A DNA stretch of 62,659 nt from Eubacterium sp. (lineage in GTDB: Bacteria; Bacillota; Clostridia; Lachnospirales; Lachnospiraceae): contig JAFUDC010000098.1 in NCBI GenBank assembly GCA_017459345.1, positions 1 through 62,659 of the forward strand. The letters run 5' to 3'. Under the pieces are notes generated by a model, which did no database searches, was not told the origin of the DNA, and was given only the letters and a program-made list of their open reading frames with translations. The translations under genes were made by a program, and so were the position numbers. Of this stretch, positions 37,634 to 47,246 are shown piece after piece (position 1 is the stretch's first letter; each line of letters opens with the position of its first letter).

Positions 37634-37921
37634 ATGGGAGAGAAGAAATTAAAAAAATCAATCATCACGGTAATCGGCAAGGATTCCGTCGGCATCATCG
37701 CCAAGGTCTGCACCTACCTGGCAAGCAATCAGATCAACATTCTTGATATCAGCCAGACTATTACCGGCGGTTACTTTAACATGATGATGGTGGTGGAGTC
37801 CGAGGAGATTGTCAAGACATTTCCTGATATGGCGGCAGAGCTTGACCAGATCGGGGAGGAGATCGGTGTCGTGATCCGGGCCCAGCACGAGGATATCTTT
37901 GAGATGATGCATAGAATCTAA
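37634..37921 (+). CDS. ACT domain protein, UPF0237 family
   Basis: A 95-residue single ACT domain (ITVIGKDSVGIIAKVCTYLA...NILDISQTI) of the UPF0237 family. It is immediately followed by the PFL-family gene, a conserved pairing seen in many bacteria, suggesting a regulatory subunit or sensor for its partner. A perfect AGAGGAGG site precedes the ATG. Confidence 0.9.
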   Translation: MGEKKLKKSIITVIGKDSVGIIAKVCTYLASNQINILDISQTITGGYFNMMMVVESEEIVKTFPDMAAELDQIGEEIGVVIRAQHEDIFEMMHRI

Positions 37922-37942
37922 TACAGCAGGCAGGAGGCAGAT

Positions 37943-39307
37943 ATGTTAAACATTAATGAGGTCATAGAGACCAACAGGATGATCCACGAAATGAATCTCG
38001 ATGTCCGCACCATCACCATGGGCATCAGTCTGCTTGATTGCATCAGCACAGACCTTAATGAGGTCTGCAGCAAAATTCATAATAAGATCGTTTCCAAGGC
38101 AAAGAATCTGGTAAAGACCGGCAAGGAAATTGAGACGGAGTTCGGTATTCCCATTGTCAATAAGCGAATTTCCATCACTCCCATCGCCTTGATCGGCGGA
38201 GCCTGCTGCAAGGGTCCTGAGGACTTTGTCCGCATTGCAAGAGAGCTTGATGCCATTGCCATAGAAGTGGGGGTCAACTTTATCGGGGGCTACTCTGCCC
38301 TGGTAAGTAAGGGGATGACTCCTGCAGATGAGTACCTGATCCGATCTATCCCGGAGGCCCTTTCCGTGACAGAGCGGGTATGCTCCTCCATCAATGTGGG
38401 CTCCACCAAGACCGGCATCAACATGGATGCGGTCAAGCTGATCGGGGAGATGATCGTGGAAACTGCGGAAAAGACCAAAGACAGAGATGGTCTTGGCAAC
38501 GCCAAGTTTGTGGTATTTACCAATGCTCCTGATGACAACCCCTTCATGGCCGGAGCCTTCCATGGCGTCACAGAGGCTGACTGCATCATCAATGTGGGGG
38601 TCAGCGGCCCCGGTGTGGTCAAGAGAGCCATCGAACAGGTAAGAGGAGAGAATTTCGAAGTCCTCTGTGAGACCATAAAGAAAACCGCTTTCAAGGTCAC
38701 CCGTGTGGGTCAGCTGGTGGCAAAGGCAGCATCCGAAAAGCTGGGTGTTCCCTTCGGCATCATCGACCTGTCCCTGGCCCCGACTCCGGCAGTAGGCGAC
38801 AGTGTGGGCGAGATTCTGGAGGAAATCGGCCTGGAATATGCCGGTGCTCCCGGCACAACCGCAGCCCTGGCCCTCTTAAATGACCAGGTAAAGAAGGGGG
38901 GCGTCATGGCTTCATCCTATGTCGGCGGATTGAGCGGAGCCTTCATCCCGGTGAGTGAAGACCAGCGCATGATCGATGCTGTGGAGGCAGGAGCCCTCAC
39001 CCTGGAGAAGCTGGAGGCCATGACCTGCGTGTGCTCGGTGGGTCTTGACATGATCGCCATCCCCGGTGATACACCGGCATCCACAATCTCCGGCATTATT
39101 GCCGATGAGATGGCGCTTGGCATGGTTAACCAGAAGACAACAGCTGTCCGCATCATTCCGGTGATCGGCAAGGGTGTTGGGGAGACGGTAGAATTCGGCG
39201 GCCTGCTGGGTCATGCACCCATCATGCCGGTTAATTCCTTTGACTGCTCTGCTTTTATCAACCGGGGAGGAAGAATTCCGGCACCGATTCACAGCTTTAA
39301 GAATTAA
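37943..39307 (+). CDS. PFL family protein (UPF0210)
   Basis: A 454-residue member of the UPF0210 group, distantly related to pyruvate formate-lyase folds but without a radical-glycine motif that I can see. Typical segments: [41 protein letters not shown] and the C-terminal [20 protein letters not shown]. Biochemical role unknown. It lies 21 bp behind its usual ACT-domain partner. Confidence 0.9.
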   Translation: MLNINEVIETNRMIHEMNLDVRTITMGISLLDCISTDLNEVCSKIHNKIVSKAKNLVKTGKEIETEFGIPIVNKRISITPIALIGGACCKGPEDFVRIARELDAIAIEVGVNFIGGYSALVSKGMTPADEYLIRSIPEALSVTERVCSSINVGSTKTGINMDAVKLIGEMIVETAEKTKDRDGLGNAKFVVFTNAPDDNPFMAGAFHGVTEADCIINVGVSGPGVVKRAIEQVRGENFEVLCETIKKTAFKVTRVGQLVAKAASEKLGVPFGIIDLSLAPTPAVGDSVGEILEEIGLEYAGAPGTTAALALLNDQVKKGGVMASSYVGGLSGAFIPVSEDQRMIDAVEAGALTLEKLEAMTCVCSVGLDMIAIPGDTPASTISGIIADEMALGMVNQKTTAVRIIPVIGKGVGETVEFGGLLGHAPIMPVNSFDCSAFINRGGRIPAPIHSFKN

Positions 39308-39416
39308 TGTTAAGAACTTCCCATAACTGTATTTTCTAAAAATCTGCTAACTAATCATATTATCAACGGAGATGGACATATATATAGGATAATCAGTGAT
39401 TTCCAGGAAGTGTCCA

Positions 39417-39752
39417 ATGAATGATCCTCAAACATACCAGAGAAAGCAGAGAGAGCAGATATATCGCGGAAAATACCATCATAAGCCTTATCAGAAGTCT
39501 TATTCCCGAACCGGGGAGGGCGGCATAAAACCCATAGAGCCCTTAGGCTGGCATGCTGTCTTTCGCATAAGGCTTCTGGTCTGCATCATCCTGGCAGGTT
39601 TTTTCGCTGTTCCCGGCAGGATGATTCTTAGTGAGTCAGCCCGGTCAACTATACACGAGAAAATTGAAGAGCCCATGTCAAGACAAAGCCTTGAGGCATG
39701 GGCCCAGGATATCAATGGTCAGATTAGGAAAATCACAGAGGAGATTCGATAA
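39417..39752 (+). CDS. Small membrane protein of unknown function
   Basis: About 111 residues. A basic, Tyr/Gln-rich N-terminus is followed by one hydrophobic segment near residues 51-66 (FRIRLLVCIILAGFFAVPG) and a short polar helix. No family recognised. ATG 39417 has AGGAAG eight bases upstream, better than the GTG at 39396. It ends at a shared terminator hairpin. Confidence 0.6.
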   Translation: MNDPQTYQRKQREQIYRGKYHHKPYQKSYSRTGEGGIKPIEPLGWHAVFRIRLLVCIILAGFFAVPGRMILSESARSTIHEKIEEPMSRQSLEAWAQDINGQIRKITEEIR

Positions 39753-39777
39753 CTGTTCAGATCATCTGAACAGTTAT
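39749..39777. terminator. Bidirectional terminator
   Basis: ataactgttcagat and atctgaacagttat form an almost uninterrupted dyad between the small membrane protein and the convergent Arc-like gene, followed by TTCTTT. It overlaps the stop of the minus-strand gene. Confidence 0.75.
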
Positions 39778-39959
39778 TCTTTATCTTTACTTGATGGAAT
39801 TTTTCCGTATTTTTTCTCATGTTCGGCAATTTCTCTTTTAATCAGATAGACAACTTCCCTGTTCATGGATCTGCCTTCAAATTCTACCAGATACTTAAAC
39901 TTTTCATGGGTTTCAAGATCAATGCGCAGACCCAGGTGTTTTTCGTTCTTTTTGCTCAT
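39774..39959 (-). CDS. Arc-like ribbon-helix-helix DNA-binding protein
   Basis: A 61-residue basic protein, MSKKNEKHLGLRIDLETHEK..., with the Arc/RHH layout: a short beta strand (LGLRID), then helices (HEKFKYLVEFEG and SMNREVVYLIKREIAEHEKKYG). Such proteins bind DNA as dimers and often act as antitoxins or small repressors. No toxin gene adjoins it, so a stand-alone regulator is more likely. An AGGAG site precedes the ATG on the minus strand. Confidence 0.8.
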   Translation of the reverse strand: MSKKNEKHLGLRIDLETHEKFKYLVEFEGRSMNREVVYLIKREIAEHEKKYGKIPSSKDKE

Positions 39960-40165
39960 ATATATGTACTCCTTTCAGAATATTATTCATCTTTTGTATA
40001 CCGGATTGTCAGCACAGCCCTAAAATCATAGTATATTATAGAATTAATATGTACTTGTGTGTTAAAAATAAGTACATAATTAGTACTGAACATTTTGTTA
40101 AATTTAAATATTATTATATTATTAAAAGGGCATTATCCTGAAATAATCCCGTAATGATTGGTAAC

Positions 40166-40194
40166 TTGAAATTCATCAACGGATTTGTTATCAT
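40166..40194 (+). promoter_or_regulatory. Putative promoter of the secreted CxxC-repeat gene
   Basis: TTGAAA (40166-40171) and TATCAT (40189-40194) are 17 bases apart, about 28 bases before the ATG. The rest of the 262-bp gap from the Arc-like gene is AT-rich without other recognisable features. Confidence 0.55.
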
Positions 40195-40221
40195 ATATGA
40201 ATGGATTGAAAGGGAGCAAAA

Positions 40222-41658
40222 ATGCGAAATCGTACTGACTTATTTAGTTTTGACTCAATTAAACACGATTGCATCAAAAAAAGGATGAGAACTGATCTGA
40301 CTCTGTTATTCCTGCTGTTTTTTCTGACTGCCTTATCCTGTCCTTTTACAGTTATGGCTGATACTGTATTCTGTCATGAAGATCAGGAGCTTGCGGAGGA
40401 TATGAGGCCTTATTTTACCCCCTCCTCCTCCTATTATGGGATCAGCTCACAGGGTATGTGTGCAGCCGGGGATTACATCATCTACACACGATATAGTTCA
40501 GACCGGGAGCGCACCACATATGTTGTGCTGGAGGCCGGAAGCAGGAGAGAAGTAGAGCATTCCTCTTTCTTTACCCAGCATAGCAATTCATTGACCTACA
40601 ATCCGGACAGGCAGGAGGTAGTAAGCGTCTCTAATAATCATGCCTATGTATTTTCGTTTTACAACCACCATCTGACATTGAACCGGGATGTGATCATGAA
40701 CCATAACTGCTGTAAGATTGCCTACATTCCATCCAAAAAAGTCTATTATTTGGGAACCAGCAATACCATCTATGAGACCACGGATTTCACTTATCTGAAC
40801 AAGGCTTTTGATGTTCCTCAGTATGCAGTCAACCAGGGAATGGCCTGTGATGGCCGAAGCCTGTATATCGTCTGGTACTCAGTCGGACATAATATACTGG
40901 CGGTCTACGGACTTGATGGAAGTTATCAGGGGGTTTACAGCCTCACTTCGGATAAATACCGGGAAGTGGAAGAAATTGATTTCCTGAACGAATCTATGCT
41001 GGTCAGCATTGCAAACAGCGAGAATTATAATGGTCTCTATCGTGTCGCCTGCAAGCATCAATATTCTTCCTGGGAGATATCCAGGGCAGCCACATGCGAC
41101 CAGACCGGGTTGGAAAGCCGGGCCTGCCGGATCTGCGGCAAGGCAGAGCTTAGGACGATTCCGGCCACAGGCGTCCATGTGCCTGGAAGCTGGGAAGTGA
41201 AGCGGCCGGCCACATGTGAAAATAGTGGATACCGGGTGAAAAACTGCCTTCAGTGCGGCAGGATCATCAGGCAGGAGACATTGCCTGCCGCCGGCCATGA
41301 CTATTCCGGTTGGGAGGAGATGGAGGAGTCCACGGTTCTTACAGCCGGCTACAGAAAGCACCAGTGCAGAATCTGTGAGAAGATAGAGTATAAAGAGTCA
41401 TCATTTCTTCCCGCGACAATACGGATTGTCATAGAGAATGAAAGGAATCAGATCCGGGTCTATCTGAATAAAGGTGACCGGATCACATCCTGGCTTTCTG
41501 ATAATCCTCAGGTTGCAGAGGTGGACGAAAGCGGACATGTCACCCCCAAAGGACATGGACATACCAGGATTACGGTATCTTCTGCAGGCGGAGCATCAAA
41601 AACTGTCAATGTGAAGATCAGTAAGCTGTCTGACGAGATGACCATGACAGTACAATAG
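40222..41658 (+). CDS. Secreted protein with CxxC modules and a C-terminal Ig-like (Big2) domain
   Basis: A 478-residue exported protein. A long basic n-region precedes the hydrophobic core LLFLLFFLTALSC and a likely cleavage after VMA (about residue 46). Residues 60-280 contain repeated short strands and probably form a beta-propeller-like region. Then come three tandem modules of about 45 residues (about 274-395), each with H-x-W-E, ATC and CxxCG-type spacing: ATCDQTG...CRICGK, ATCENSG...CLQCGR, and a third lacking the first Cys, CRICEK. These may bind zinc or form disulphides. A Big2-like domain (WLSDNPQVAEVDESGHVTPKG) ends the chain. GGGAG supports the start. Function unknown; surface or matrix role inferred. 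Confidence 0.65.
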   Translation: MRNRTDLFSFDSIKHDCIKKRMRTDLTLLFLLFFLTALSCPFTVMADTVFCHEDQELAEDMRPYFTPSSSYYGISSQGMCAAGDYIIYTRYSSDRERTTYVVLEAGSRREVEHSSFFTQHSNSLTYNPDRQEVVSVSNNHAYVFSFYNHHLTLNRDVIMNHNCCKIAYIPSKKVYYLGTSNTIYETTDFTYLNKAFDVPQYAVNQGMACDGRSLYIVWYSVGHNILAVYGLDGSYQGVYSLTSDKYREVEEIDFLNESMLVSIANSENYNGLYRVACKHQYSSWEISRAATCDQTGLESRACRICGKAELRTIPATGVHVPGSWEVKRPATCENSGYRVKNCLQCGRIIRQETLPAAGHDYSGWEEMEESTVLTAGYRKHQCRICEKIEYKESSFLPATIRIVIENERNQIRVYLNKGDRITSWLSDNPQVAEVDESGHVTPKGHGHTRITVSSAGGASKTVNVKISKLSDEMTMTVQ

Positions 41659-41767
41659 CAGACAGGAATAGTGTCATAAACTACATCCTCCACTTACATT
41701 CAAGGATGATTTGAGGATACAGTTTTGGTGCTAAGTCAATTTTGAAAAAGGGCAAGTTATAGAAACG

Positions 41768-42835
41768 TTGGATAATAAAAGAAGAGAAAAAGACAATATC
41801 TATAATACCAGCAGCACAAAGAAGGAAACAGGAAGACAAGGGAAGCAAAGGCACCATAAGCCTGTTCGTCTCATCCTGGCTGCCGCCGGCATCCTGCTTA
41901 TTGGCTATATCATCCTGATCAACTTCCTGGTGAGTGCTGCCCTGATCCCCTCCTTTATGAAAAAGCTGCAGATATTCGAGGACATCACCGAGCGCTGCTA
42001 CGGGGAACAGGTACAATCCGATGACATCAGGGAACATCTGAAAAATGGCCAGCAACCCTATCAGGACTGGCTGGAATCGGCAGATATCCGGACTGTTTCC
42101 AGGAAGACAGCAGACGGATATAAGCTGATTGCCTCCGAAATCATGGCGGAGAGAGATAACCATGTATGGGTTCTTCTCCTTCACGGCTATACCGGCTGGA
42201 AGGAGGCTATGTATCCATATGCATTCTGGTATGCCAAACGTGGCTATCACGCCCTGGTGCCGGATCTCCGGGCCCAGGGAAAGAGCCAGGGGGACTACAT
42301 CGGCATGGGATGGACAGACCACTATGACTGTACGCTGTGGATCGATTACATATTAGACCAGGATCCCCAGGCTCAGATCATCATACACGGCCAGTCCATG
42401 GGGGCAAGCACTGCCCTGATGATGAGCGGGGAGCCGGATTTCCCGGATCAGGTGAAGTTTATCGTATCAGACTGTGCCTATACTGATGCCTACTCCATGT
42501 TCGGCCAGAAGGCGCAGGAGTGGTTCCACCTTCCCCCCTTTCCGGTGGTTGATTCCGCCTGCCTCATGCTGAGGCTCCGGGGAGGATATGACCTTAAGAA
42601 GGCGGATGCCCTGGCTGCCGTAAAGAAAAGCCATACGCCGACACTTTTTATTCACGGGGACCAGGATGCCATGATCTCCGTGGAAATGAGCCGGAAGCTC
42701 TACCGGGCAGCAACTTGTGATAAGAAGCTGCTGATTGTGGAAGGAGCAGGGCATGCCCAGGCCCAGGCCAAGGATCCTGATGGATTCTACGGGGCAATAC
42801 TGGAGTTTGTGAATACATACCTGGATTTGTACTGA
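41768..42835 (+). CDS. Membrane-anchored alpha/beta hydrolase
   Basis: A 355-residue alpha/beta hydrolase held by one membrane helix (about residues 34-56). The oxyanion loop LLHGYTGWKEA, nucleophile elbow IIHGQSMGAST, Asp in FIHGDQDAMISVEMS and His in VEGAGHAQ form a complete catalytic set. It resembles the S33/YqkD group of extracytoplasmic esterases. The frame can only begin at TTG 41768 without losing the membrane anchor, although the ribosome site is weak. Substrate unknown. Confidence 0.8.
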   Translation: MDNKRREKDNIYNTSSTKKETGRQGKQRHHKPVRLILAAAGILLIGYIILINFLVSAALIPSFMKKLQIFEDITERCYGEQVQSDDIREHLKNGQQPYQDWLESADIRTVSRKTADGYKLIASEIMAERDNHVWVLLLHGYTGWKEAMYPYAFWYAKRGYHALVPDLRAQGKSQGDYIGMGWTDHYDCTLWIDYILDQDPQAQIIIHGQSMGASTALMMSGEPDFPDQVKFIVSDCAYTDAYSMFGQKAQEWFHLPPFPVVDSACLMLRLRGGYDLKKADALAAVKKSHTPTLFIHGDQDAMISVEMSRKLYRAATCDKKLLIVEGAGHAQAQAKDPDGFYGAILEFVNTYLDLY

Positions 42836-42980
42836 TTTCGAGACTCTGCCATGCTCCGCAGGCTGCATCAGGTGAGAGTCGTGTTTTTTTCCTAAAGAGG
42901 AGAGTCACAATAAAACCTGGTGTTGATTGTGACAAAAAGGAAGATGTATCAAAAAAGATAATAATAGATTGGATTACAAT

Positions 42981-45110
42981 ATGAACCATCGAGAAGATAA
43001 TATAAAGATGCCCCCCGGCAGTATCCCGGATCAGACAGTCAGTCAGACCGAATATGTCATCAGAGAGACGGTGGAGATCACTCCCCCTGCCGGCGGACTC
43101 CTGAATCTTGGTAACGATGAGAATCTGGCTTTGACCGATGAGATTCTCTTAAGTATAGAAAAGCCGGTGCGCTACATTGGCAATGAAGTAAATATGGTCA
43201 GAAAGGATCCGGGGTCCGTAAGTACCCGGATCGTATTCGGCTTTCCGGATGTTTATGAGATTGGCATGTCCCATCTTGGCATGCAGATCCTCTATGATAT
43301 GTTTAACCGCAGAGAGGACATATACTGTGAGCGGGTTTTCTCCCCCTGGGTGGACCTGGATGCCGTGATGCGGAAAGAGCGTATCCCACTGTTTGCCCTG
43401 GAAAGCCAGGACCCGGTCTTCATGTTTGACTTTTTTATCATTACCATCCAGTACGAGATGTGCTATACCAACATCCTTCAGATGCTGGACTTGAGCCAGA
43501 TCGGAATCTATGCAAAAGACCGGCGGGAGGATGCCCCCATGGTGATCGGGGGCGGTCCCTGTACCTACAATCCCGAGCCCCTGGCAGACTTCTTTGACAT
43601 TTTCTATATCGGGGAAGGGGAGACCATCTACTATGACCTGATCGACATGTATCAGGAGCATAAGAAAGCCGGCGGAAGCCGGGCAGAATTCTTAAGAAAA
43701 TGTTCCCATATGCCGGGACTCTATGTTCCCTCCCTCTATGAAACCAGTTATAATGAGGATGGCACCATAGCCTCCTTTGAACCGAAGTACCCGGATGTAC
43801 CCGGAAGGATATTAAAGCAGGTACAGATGGACCTGACCAATACTTACTATCCGGAGCACCCCATTGCCCCCTATATCAAGGTGACCCAGGACCGGTGTGT
43901 CCTGGAGATTCAGAGGGGGTGCACCAGGGGCTGCCGTTTTTGTCAGGCAGGCATGATCTACCGGCCGGTCCGGGAAAGAGGTCTTGCTATGCTTACCGGA
44001 CTTGCCGACCGGATGTTAGGAGCCACCGGCAACGATGAGATCTCCCTAAGTTCCTTAAGCTCCAGCGATTTCACCCGCCTGCCGGAAATATGCAATTACC
44101 TCATCGATCATTACCGAAAGAAGAATATCAATATTTCCCTGCCATCCCTGCGGATCGATGCATTTTCACTTGATGTTATGAGCAAAGTCCAGGATGTCAA
44201 AAAGTCCAGCCTTACATTTGCTCCTGAGGCAGGAACCCAGCGAATGCGGGACGTCATCAACAAGGGTCTGACGGAAGAAGTAATCCGCCATGGGGCCGAG
44301 GAAGCCTTCAAGGGAGGCTGGAATAAGGTAAAGCTCTACTTTATGATGGGCCTTCCCACAGAAACCGAGGAGGACATGAAGGGAATTGCCCATCTCAGCG
44401 AGAATATCGCCATGGACTACTATAAGCTGGATTCGGAGTACCGGCATGGCAGGGTATCTGTGGGAGCCAGCTGCTCCTTCTTCGTACCCAAGCCCTTCAC
44501 CCCATTCCAGTGGGCCTCCATGTGCGAGAAACAGGAATACACCCGCCGGGCCCACCTGGTTAATGACGAGTTTAAGAAACAGCATAACCGCCGCAGCCTC
44601 TCATTTAAATACCATGATGCATCCACCACTGTGGTCGAGGGCATCCTGGCCCGGGGGGACCGGAGATTATGCCCTGTCATCTATGATATCTATAAGAAGG
44701 GAAGCATCTACGATGCCTGGACCGAGTACTTCCACTATGACCGCTGGATGGAAACCATGGAAGAGCATGGCCTTGACTATCACTTCTACACCACAAGGCA
44801 GCGGCCCCTGGATGAGATCTTCCCCTGGGACTTCATCGATATCGGGGTAACCAAGGAATTCCTGAAAAGGGAGTGGAAGAATGCCATGGCAGAGAAAGTG
44901 ACCCCCAACTGCCGGGAGAAATGCTCCGGCTGCGGAGCAGCAAGGTTCGGGGGCGGAGTATGTTTTGAGAAGAGAAATGGGCCAGGCGGAAGTAATATAC
45001 AAATTGCGAAGGCGGATGGAAATGAGACGGATGAGAGTCATCCAGCCGGGAATGATAGAATCAGAAGTTCTGAAAGTGCGGAGGTAGATAGCAGTGAAAG
45101 CCAGAATTAA
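42981..45110 (+). CDS. B12-binding-domain radical SAM protein, TIGR03960 family
   Basis: About 709 residues. An N-terminal B12-binding-like domain (about 55-260; VRYIGNEVNMV, FPDVYEIGMSHLGM) precedes a radical SAM barrel with the cluster motif CTRGCRFC (near residue 310). The C-terminus holds NCREKCSGCGA, a further Cys cluster. Members are conserved in Clostridia beside the TIGR03936 partner and RNase G; a tRNA or rRNA modifying role is often guessed but unproven. The first 50 residues look like a non-conserved extension, so the true start could be later; TTG 42969 is an earlier option. Confidence 0.87.
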   Translation: MNHREDNIKMPPGSIPDQTVSQTEYVIRETVEITPPAGGLLNLGNDENLALTDEILLSIEKPVRYIGNEVNMVRKDPGSVSTRIVFGFPDVYEIGMSHLGMQILYDMFNRREDIYCERVFSPWVDLDAVMRKERIPLFALESQDPVFMFDFFIITIQYEMCYTNILQMLDLSQIGIYAKDRREDAPMVIGGGPCTYNPEPLADFFDIFYIGEGETIYYDLIDMYQEHKKAGGSRAEFLRKCSHMPGLYVPSLYETSYNEDGTIASFEPKYPDVPGRILKQVQMDLTNTYYPEHPIAPYIKVTQDRCVLEIQRGCTRGCRFCQAGMIYRPVRERGLAMLTGLADRMLGATGNDEISLSSLSSSDFTRLPEICNYLIDHYRKKNINISLPSLRIDAFSLDVMSKVQDVKKSSLTFAPEAGTQRMRDVINKGLTEEVIRHGAEEAFKGGWNKVKLYFMMGLPTETEEDMKGIAHLSENIAMDYYKLDSEYRHGRVSVGASCSFFVPKPFTPFQWASMCEKQEYTRRAHLVNDEFKKQHNRRSLSFKYHDASTTVVEGILARGDRRLCPVIYDIYKKGSIYDAWTEYFHYDRWMETMEEHGLDYHFYTTRQRPLDEIFPWDFIDIGVTKEFLKREWKNAMAEKVTPNCREKCSGCGAARFGGGVCFEKRNGPGGSNIQIAKADGNETDESHPAGNDRIRSSESAEVDSSESQN

Positions 45111-45843
45111 ATGGACCAAAACCGGCGTGCTCCGCTTTATCGGCCACCTGGATGTGCAGAGATACTTCCACAAGGCCATCATGCGGGCCGGCCTGCCCGT
45201 AAGCTTTACCAAGGGCATGAGTCCCCACCAGATGATGAGTTTTGCCGCTCCACTGGGATTAGGCATGACCAGCCAGGCAGAATACGTGGATGTCAACTTT
45301 GACTGGTCCTACCCCGGTCAGGAGATGCTTAACCGGCTCAATGCCGTTATGAATGAAGGCATCTCCGTCACCGAGTTTAAACAGATCGATGATAAGGAAA
45401 AAAACTGCATGGCAGTCACCGCCGCCGCAGACTATCTGGTAAGCTTCCGGCCTGGTTATTACTATACCGACGCCTTTACCAAAAGGACGGAGGCCTTCTT
45501 CTTCCAGGAAACCATTCCAATTCTGAAGAAAACCAAGCGAAGCGAGAAGGAGGTAGACATTTCCCCCATGATACTTGAAATCCGGGGTCAGGGGAACGCC
45601 ATCTTCATGAAGCTTGTCACCGGTTCAGCTGAAAACCTCAAACCCCAGCTGGTCATAGAAGCCTTCTGCAAATATCTGGGATACGAATACAACCCTTACG
45701 GATTCCGTTATCACCGGCTGGAAACTTATCTGAAAAAAGACGGTGTACTTGCTCCTCTGGGATCTGTGGGCTGGGATGTGACGGAGATGATTGAGAGACA
45801 GGGGGACGATTCTCTGTCTCCCACTATCGAGAACGAGATGTGA
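45094..45843 (+). CDS. TIGR03936 family radical SAM-associated protein (DUF2344)
   Basis: A 249-residue partner of the preceding radical SAM protein. It starts at GTG 45094 behind CGGAGGTAG and overlaps its neighbour by 17 bases in another frame, indicating coupled translation. The N-terminus KARIKWTKTGVLRFIGHLDVQRYFHKAI is diagnostic of the family. It has no Cys cluster of its own and probably helps bind the substrate of the enzyme; in other lineages the two are fused. Confidence 0.88.
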   Translation: MKARIKWTKTGVLRFIGHLDVQRYFHKAIMRAGLPVSFTKGMSPHQMMSFAAPLGLGMTSQAEYVDVNFDWSYPGQEMLNRLNAVMNEGISVTEFKQIDDKEKNCMAVTAAADYLVSFRPGYYYTDAFTKRTEAFFFQETIPILKKTKRSEKEVDISPMILEIRGQGNAIFMKLVTGSAENLKPQLVIEAFCKYLGYEYNPYGFRYHRLETYLKKDGVLAPLGSVGWDVTEMIERQGDDSLSPTIENEM

Positions 45844-45901
45844 GATATAATTATTCTTCTGAACATCACATTTATCCAGAAAATGAAAAATTAAATTCAC
45901 A

Positions 45902-47233
45902 ATGAATAACAACATAAATAAACTAATCATTACAAGAAAAGAAAATAGAATATATTATGGCTATTTCTGCGATGGCCAGCCTGTTGAACTCTACTGTGAA
46001 ACCGCTGACAGCCAGGATAGCACCCTCTTAGGCAATATCTACGCTGCTCGGGTCGAGCGGGTAGCAGAGGGGATTGGCGGAGCCTTTCTTGAAATTGGTC
46101 CTGGCCAGAAATGCTACTACCCACTGCCAAAGGATGGTTCTAAGCCGGTCAAGCTGTCCCCAGGCCATGAGGACAAGCTCTATGGGGGAGATATCATCCT
46201 GGTTCAGATCAGCAAGGATGCTGTAAAAAGCAAGCTGCCTGTGGCTGACGGCAATATCAGCTTCGCGGGCAAGTACTTTGTCCTGACCTTGTCGGACCGC
46301 AGGTTCGGCATCTCGAAGAAGATTACAGACGGAGAGGAACGGAAGCGGCTGAAGAAAATCGTTGCATATCATTATAATAATCTGTTGAACAACAGATGTG
46401 CCCCAGATGTAGATGAATCTGGATACCTTGATATATGGGATATGGATGATTTAGCTGTAGAAGGAACATCTTGCATCGATATGATGCAAAAACGCCAATT
46501 CGGCCTGATTGTCAGGACCAATGCGGCAGGAGCATCAGAGGAAGAGCTGATCAAAGAACTGACCCAGCTGACTTCCCGCTGCAGCCGTCTGCTGAAAAAA
46601 GCCAGCACCGCCCCGGGCAAGACTTGCATCTACCGGACTCCGGACCACTATATCAGCATGGCCGCAGACCTGCCCAAGCAAGAACTCGGAGAAATTCTTA
46701 CCGACGATCCGGAGATCTATAAAGATCTTAGGGACTACTACAGCAGCATCGGTGATGAGACCATAGAAGGCAAGCTCCGGCTTTATGAGGACCAATACCC
46801 TCTGCATAAGCTCTACTGCCTTAAGACCCACTATGAGCGGGCCCTTAACAAGCATGTCTGGCTCCCTTCAGGCGGCAGTCTGGTCATCGAACAGACCGAA
46901 GCCATGGTGGTCATCGATGTCAATACCGGCAGTGTGACAAAAAAGAAGCGCCAGAATGATGACCTCTTCTATCAGATCAACTGTGAGGCCGCGGAAGAGA
47001 TCGGCCGCCAGCTGCGCCTGCGCAACTTATCCGGCATCATCGTTATCGATTTCATCAATATGAGATATATAGACCAGCAGCAAAAGCTCCTAAAGAAGCT
47101 CCAGGAGGTCTGCAGCAAAGACCGGGTACGAACCAGGGTCATTGATATCACAGCCCTTAATCTGGTGGAAATGACCCGGCAGAAGGTAAGACGACCCCTG
47201 CACGAACAGTGTTCAGAAATCCCTGTTACATAA
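45902..47233 (+). CDS. rng: Ribonuclease E/G family endoribonuclease
   Basis: A 443-residue RNase G-type enzyme. The S1-like RNA-binding domain occupies about 35-125 (LLGNIYAARVERVAEGIGGAFLEIG). The catalytic domain contributes the Mg-binding Asp residues in VVIDVNTGSV (about 338) and IIVIDFINMRY (about 382). RNases of this type process rRNA and mRNA 5-prime ends. The chain stops at RPLHEQCSEIPVT, so only one Cys of the zinc-link CPxC motif remains. In related genomes rng is directly followed by rplU; here 8.7 kb of other genes intervene, starting 13 bp after its stop. Confidence 0.9.
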   Translation: MNNNINKLIITRKENRIYYGYFCDGQPVELYCETADSQDSTLLGNIYAARVERVAEGIGGAFLEIGPGQKCYYPLPKDGSKPVKLSPGHEDKLYGGDIILVQISKDAVKSKLPVADGNISFAGKYFVLTLSDRRFGISKKITDGEERKRLKKIVAYHYNNLLNNRCAPDVDESGYLDIWDMDDLAVEGTSCIDMMQKRQFGLIVRTNAAGASEEELIKELTQLTSRCSRLLKKASTAPGKTCIYRTPDHYISMAADLPKQELGEILTDDPEIYKDLRDYYSSIGDETIEGKLRLYEDQYPLHKLYCLKTHYERALNKHVWLPSGGSLVIEQTEAMVVIDVNTGSVTKKKRQNDDLFYQINCEAAEEIGRQLRLRNLSGIIVIDFINMRYIDQQQKLLKKLQEVCSKDRVRTRVIDITALNLVEMTRQKVRRPLHEQCSEIPVT

Positions 47234-47246
47234 CGATTCACCACTT

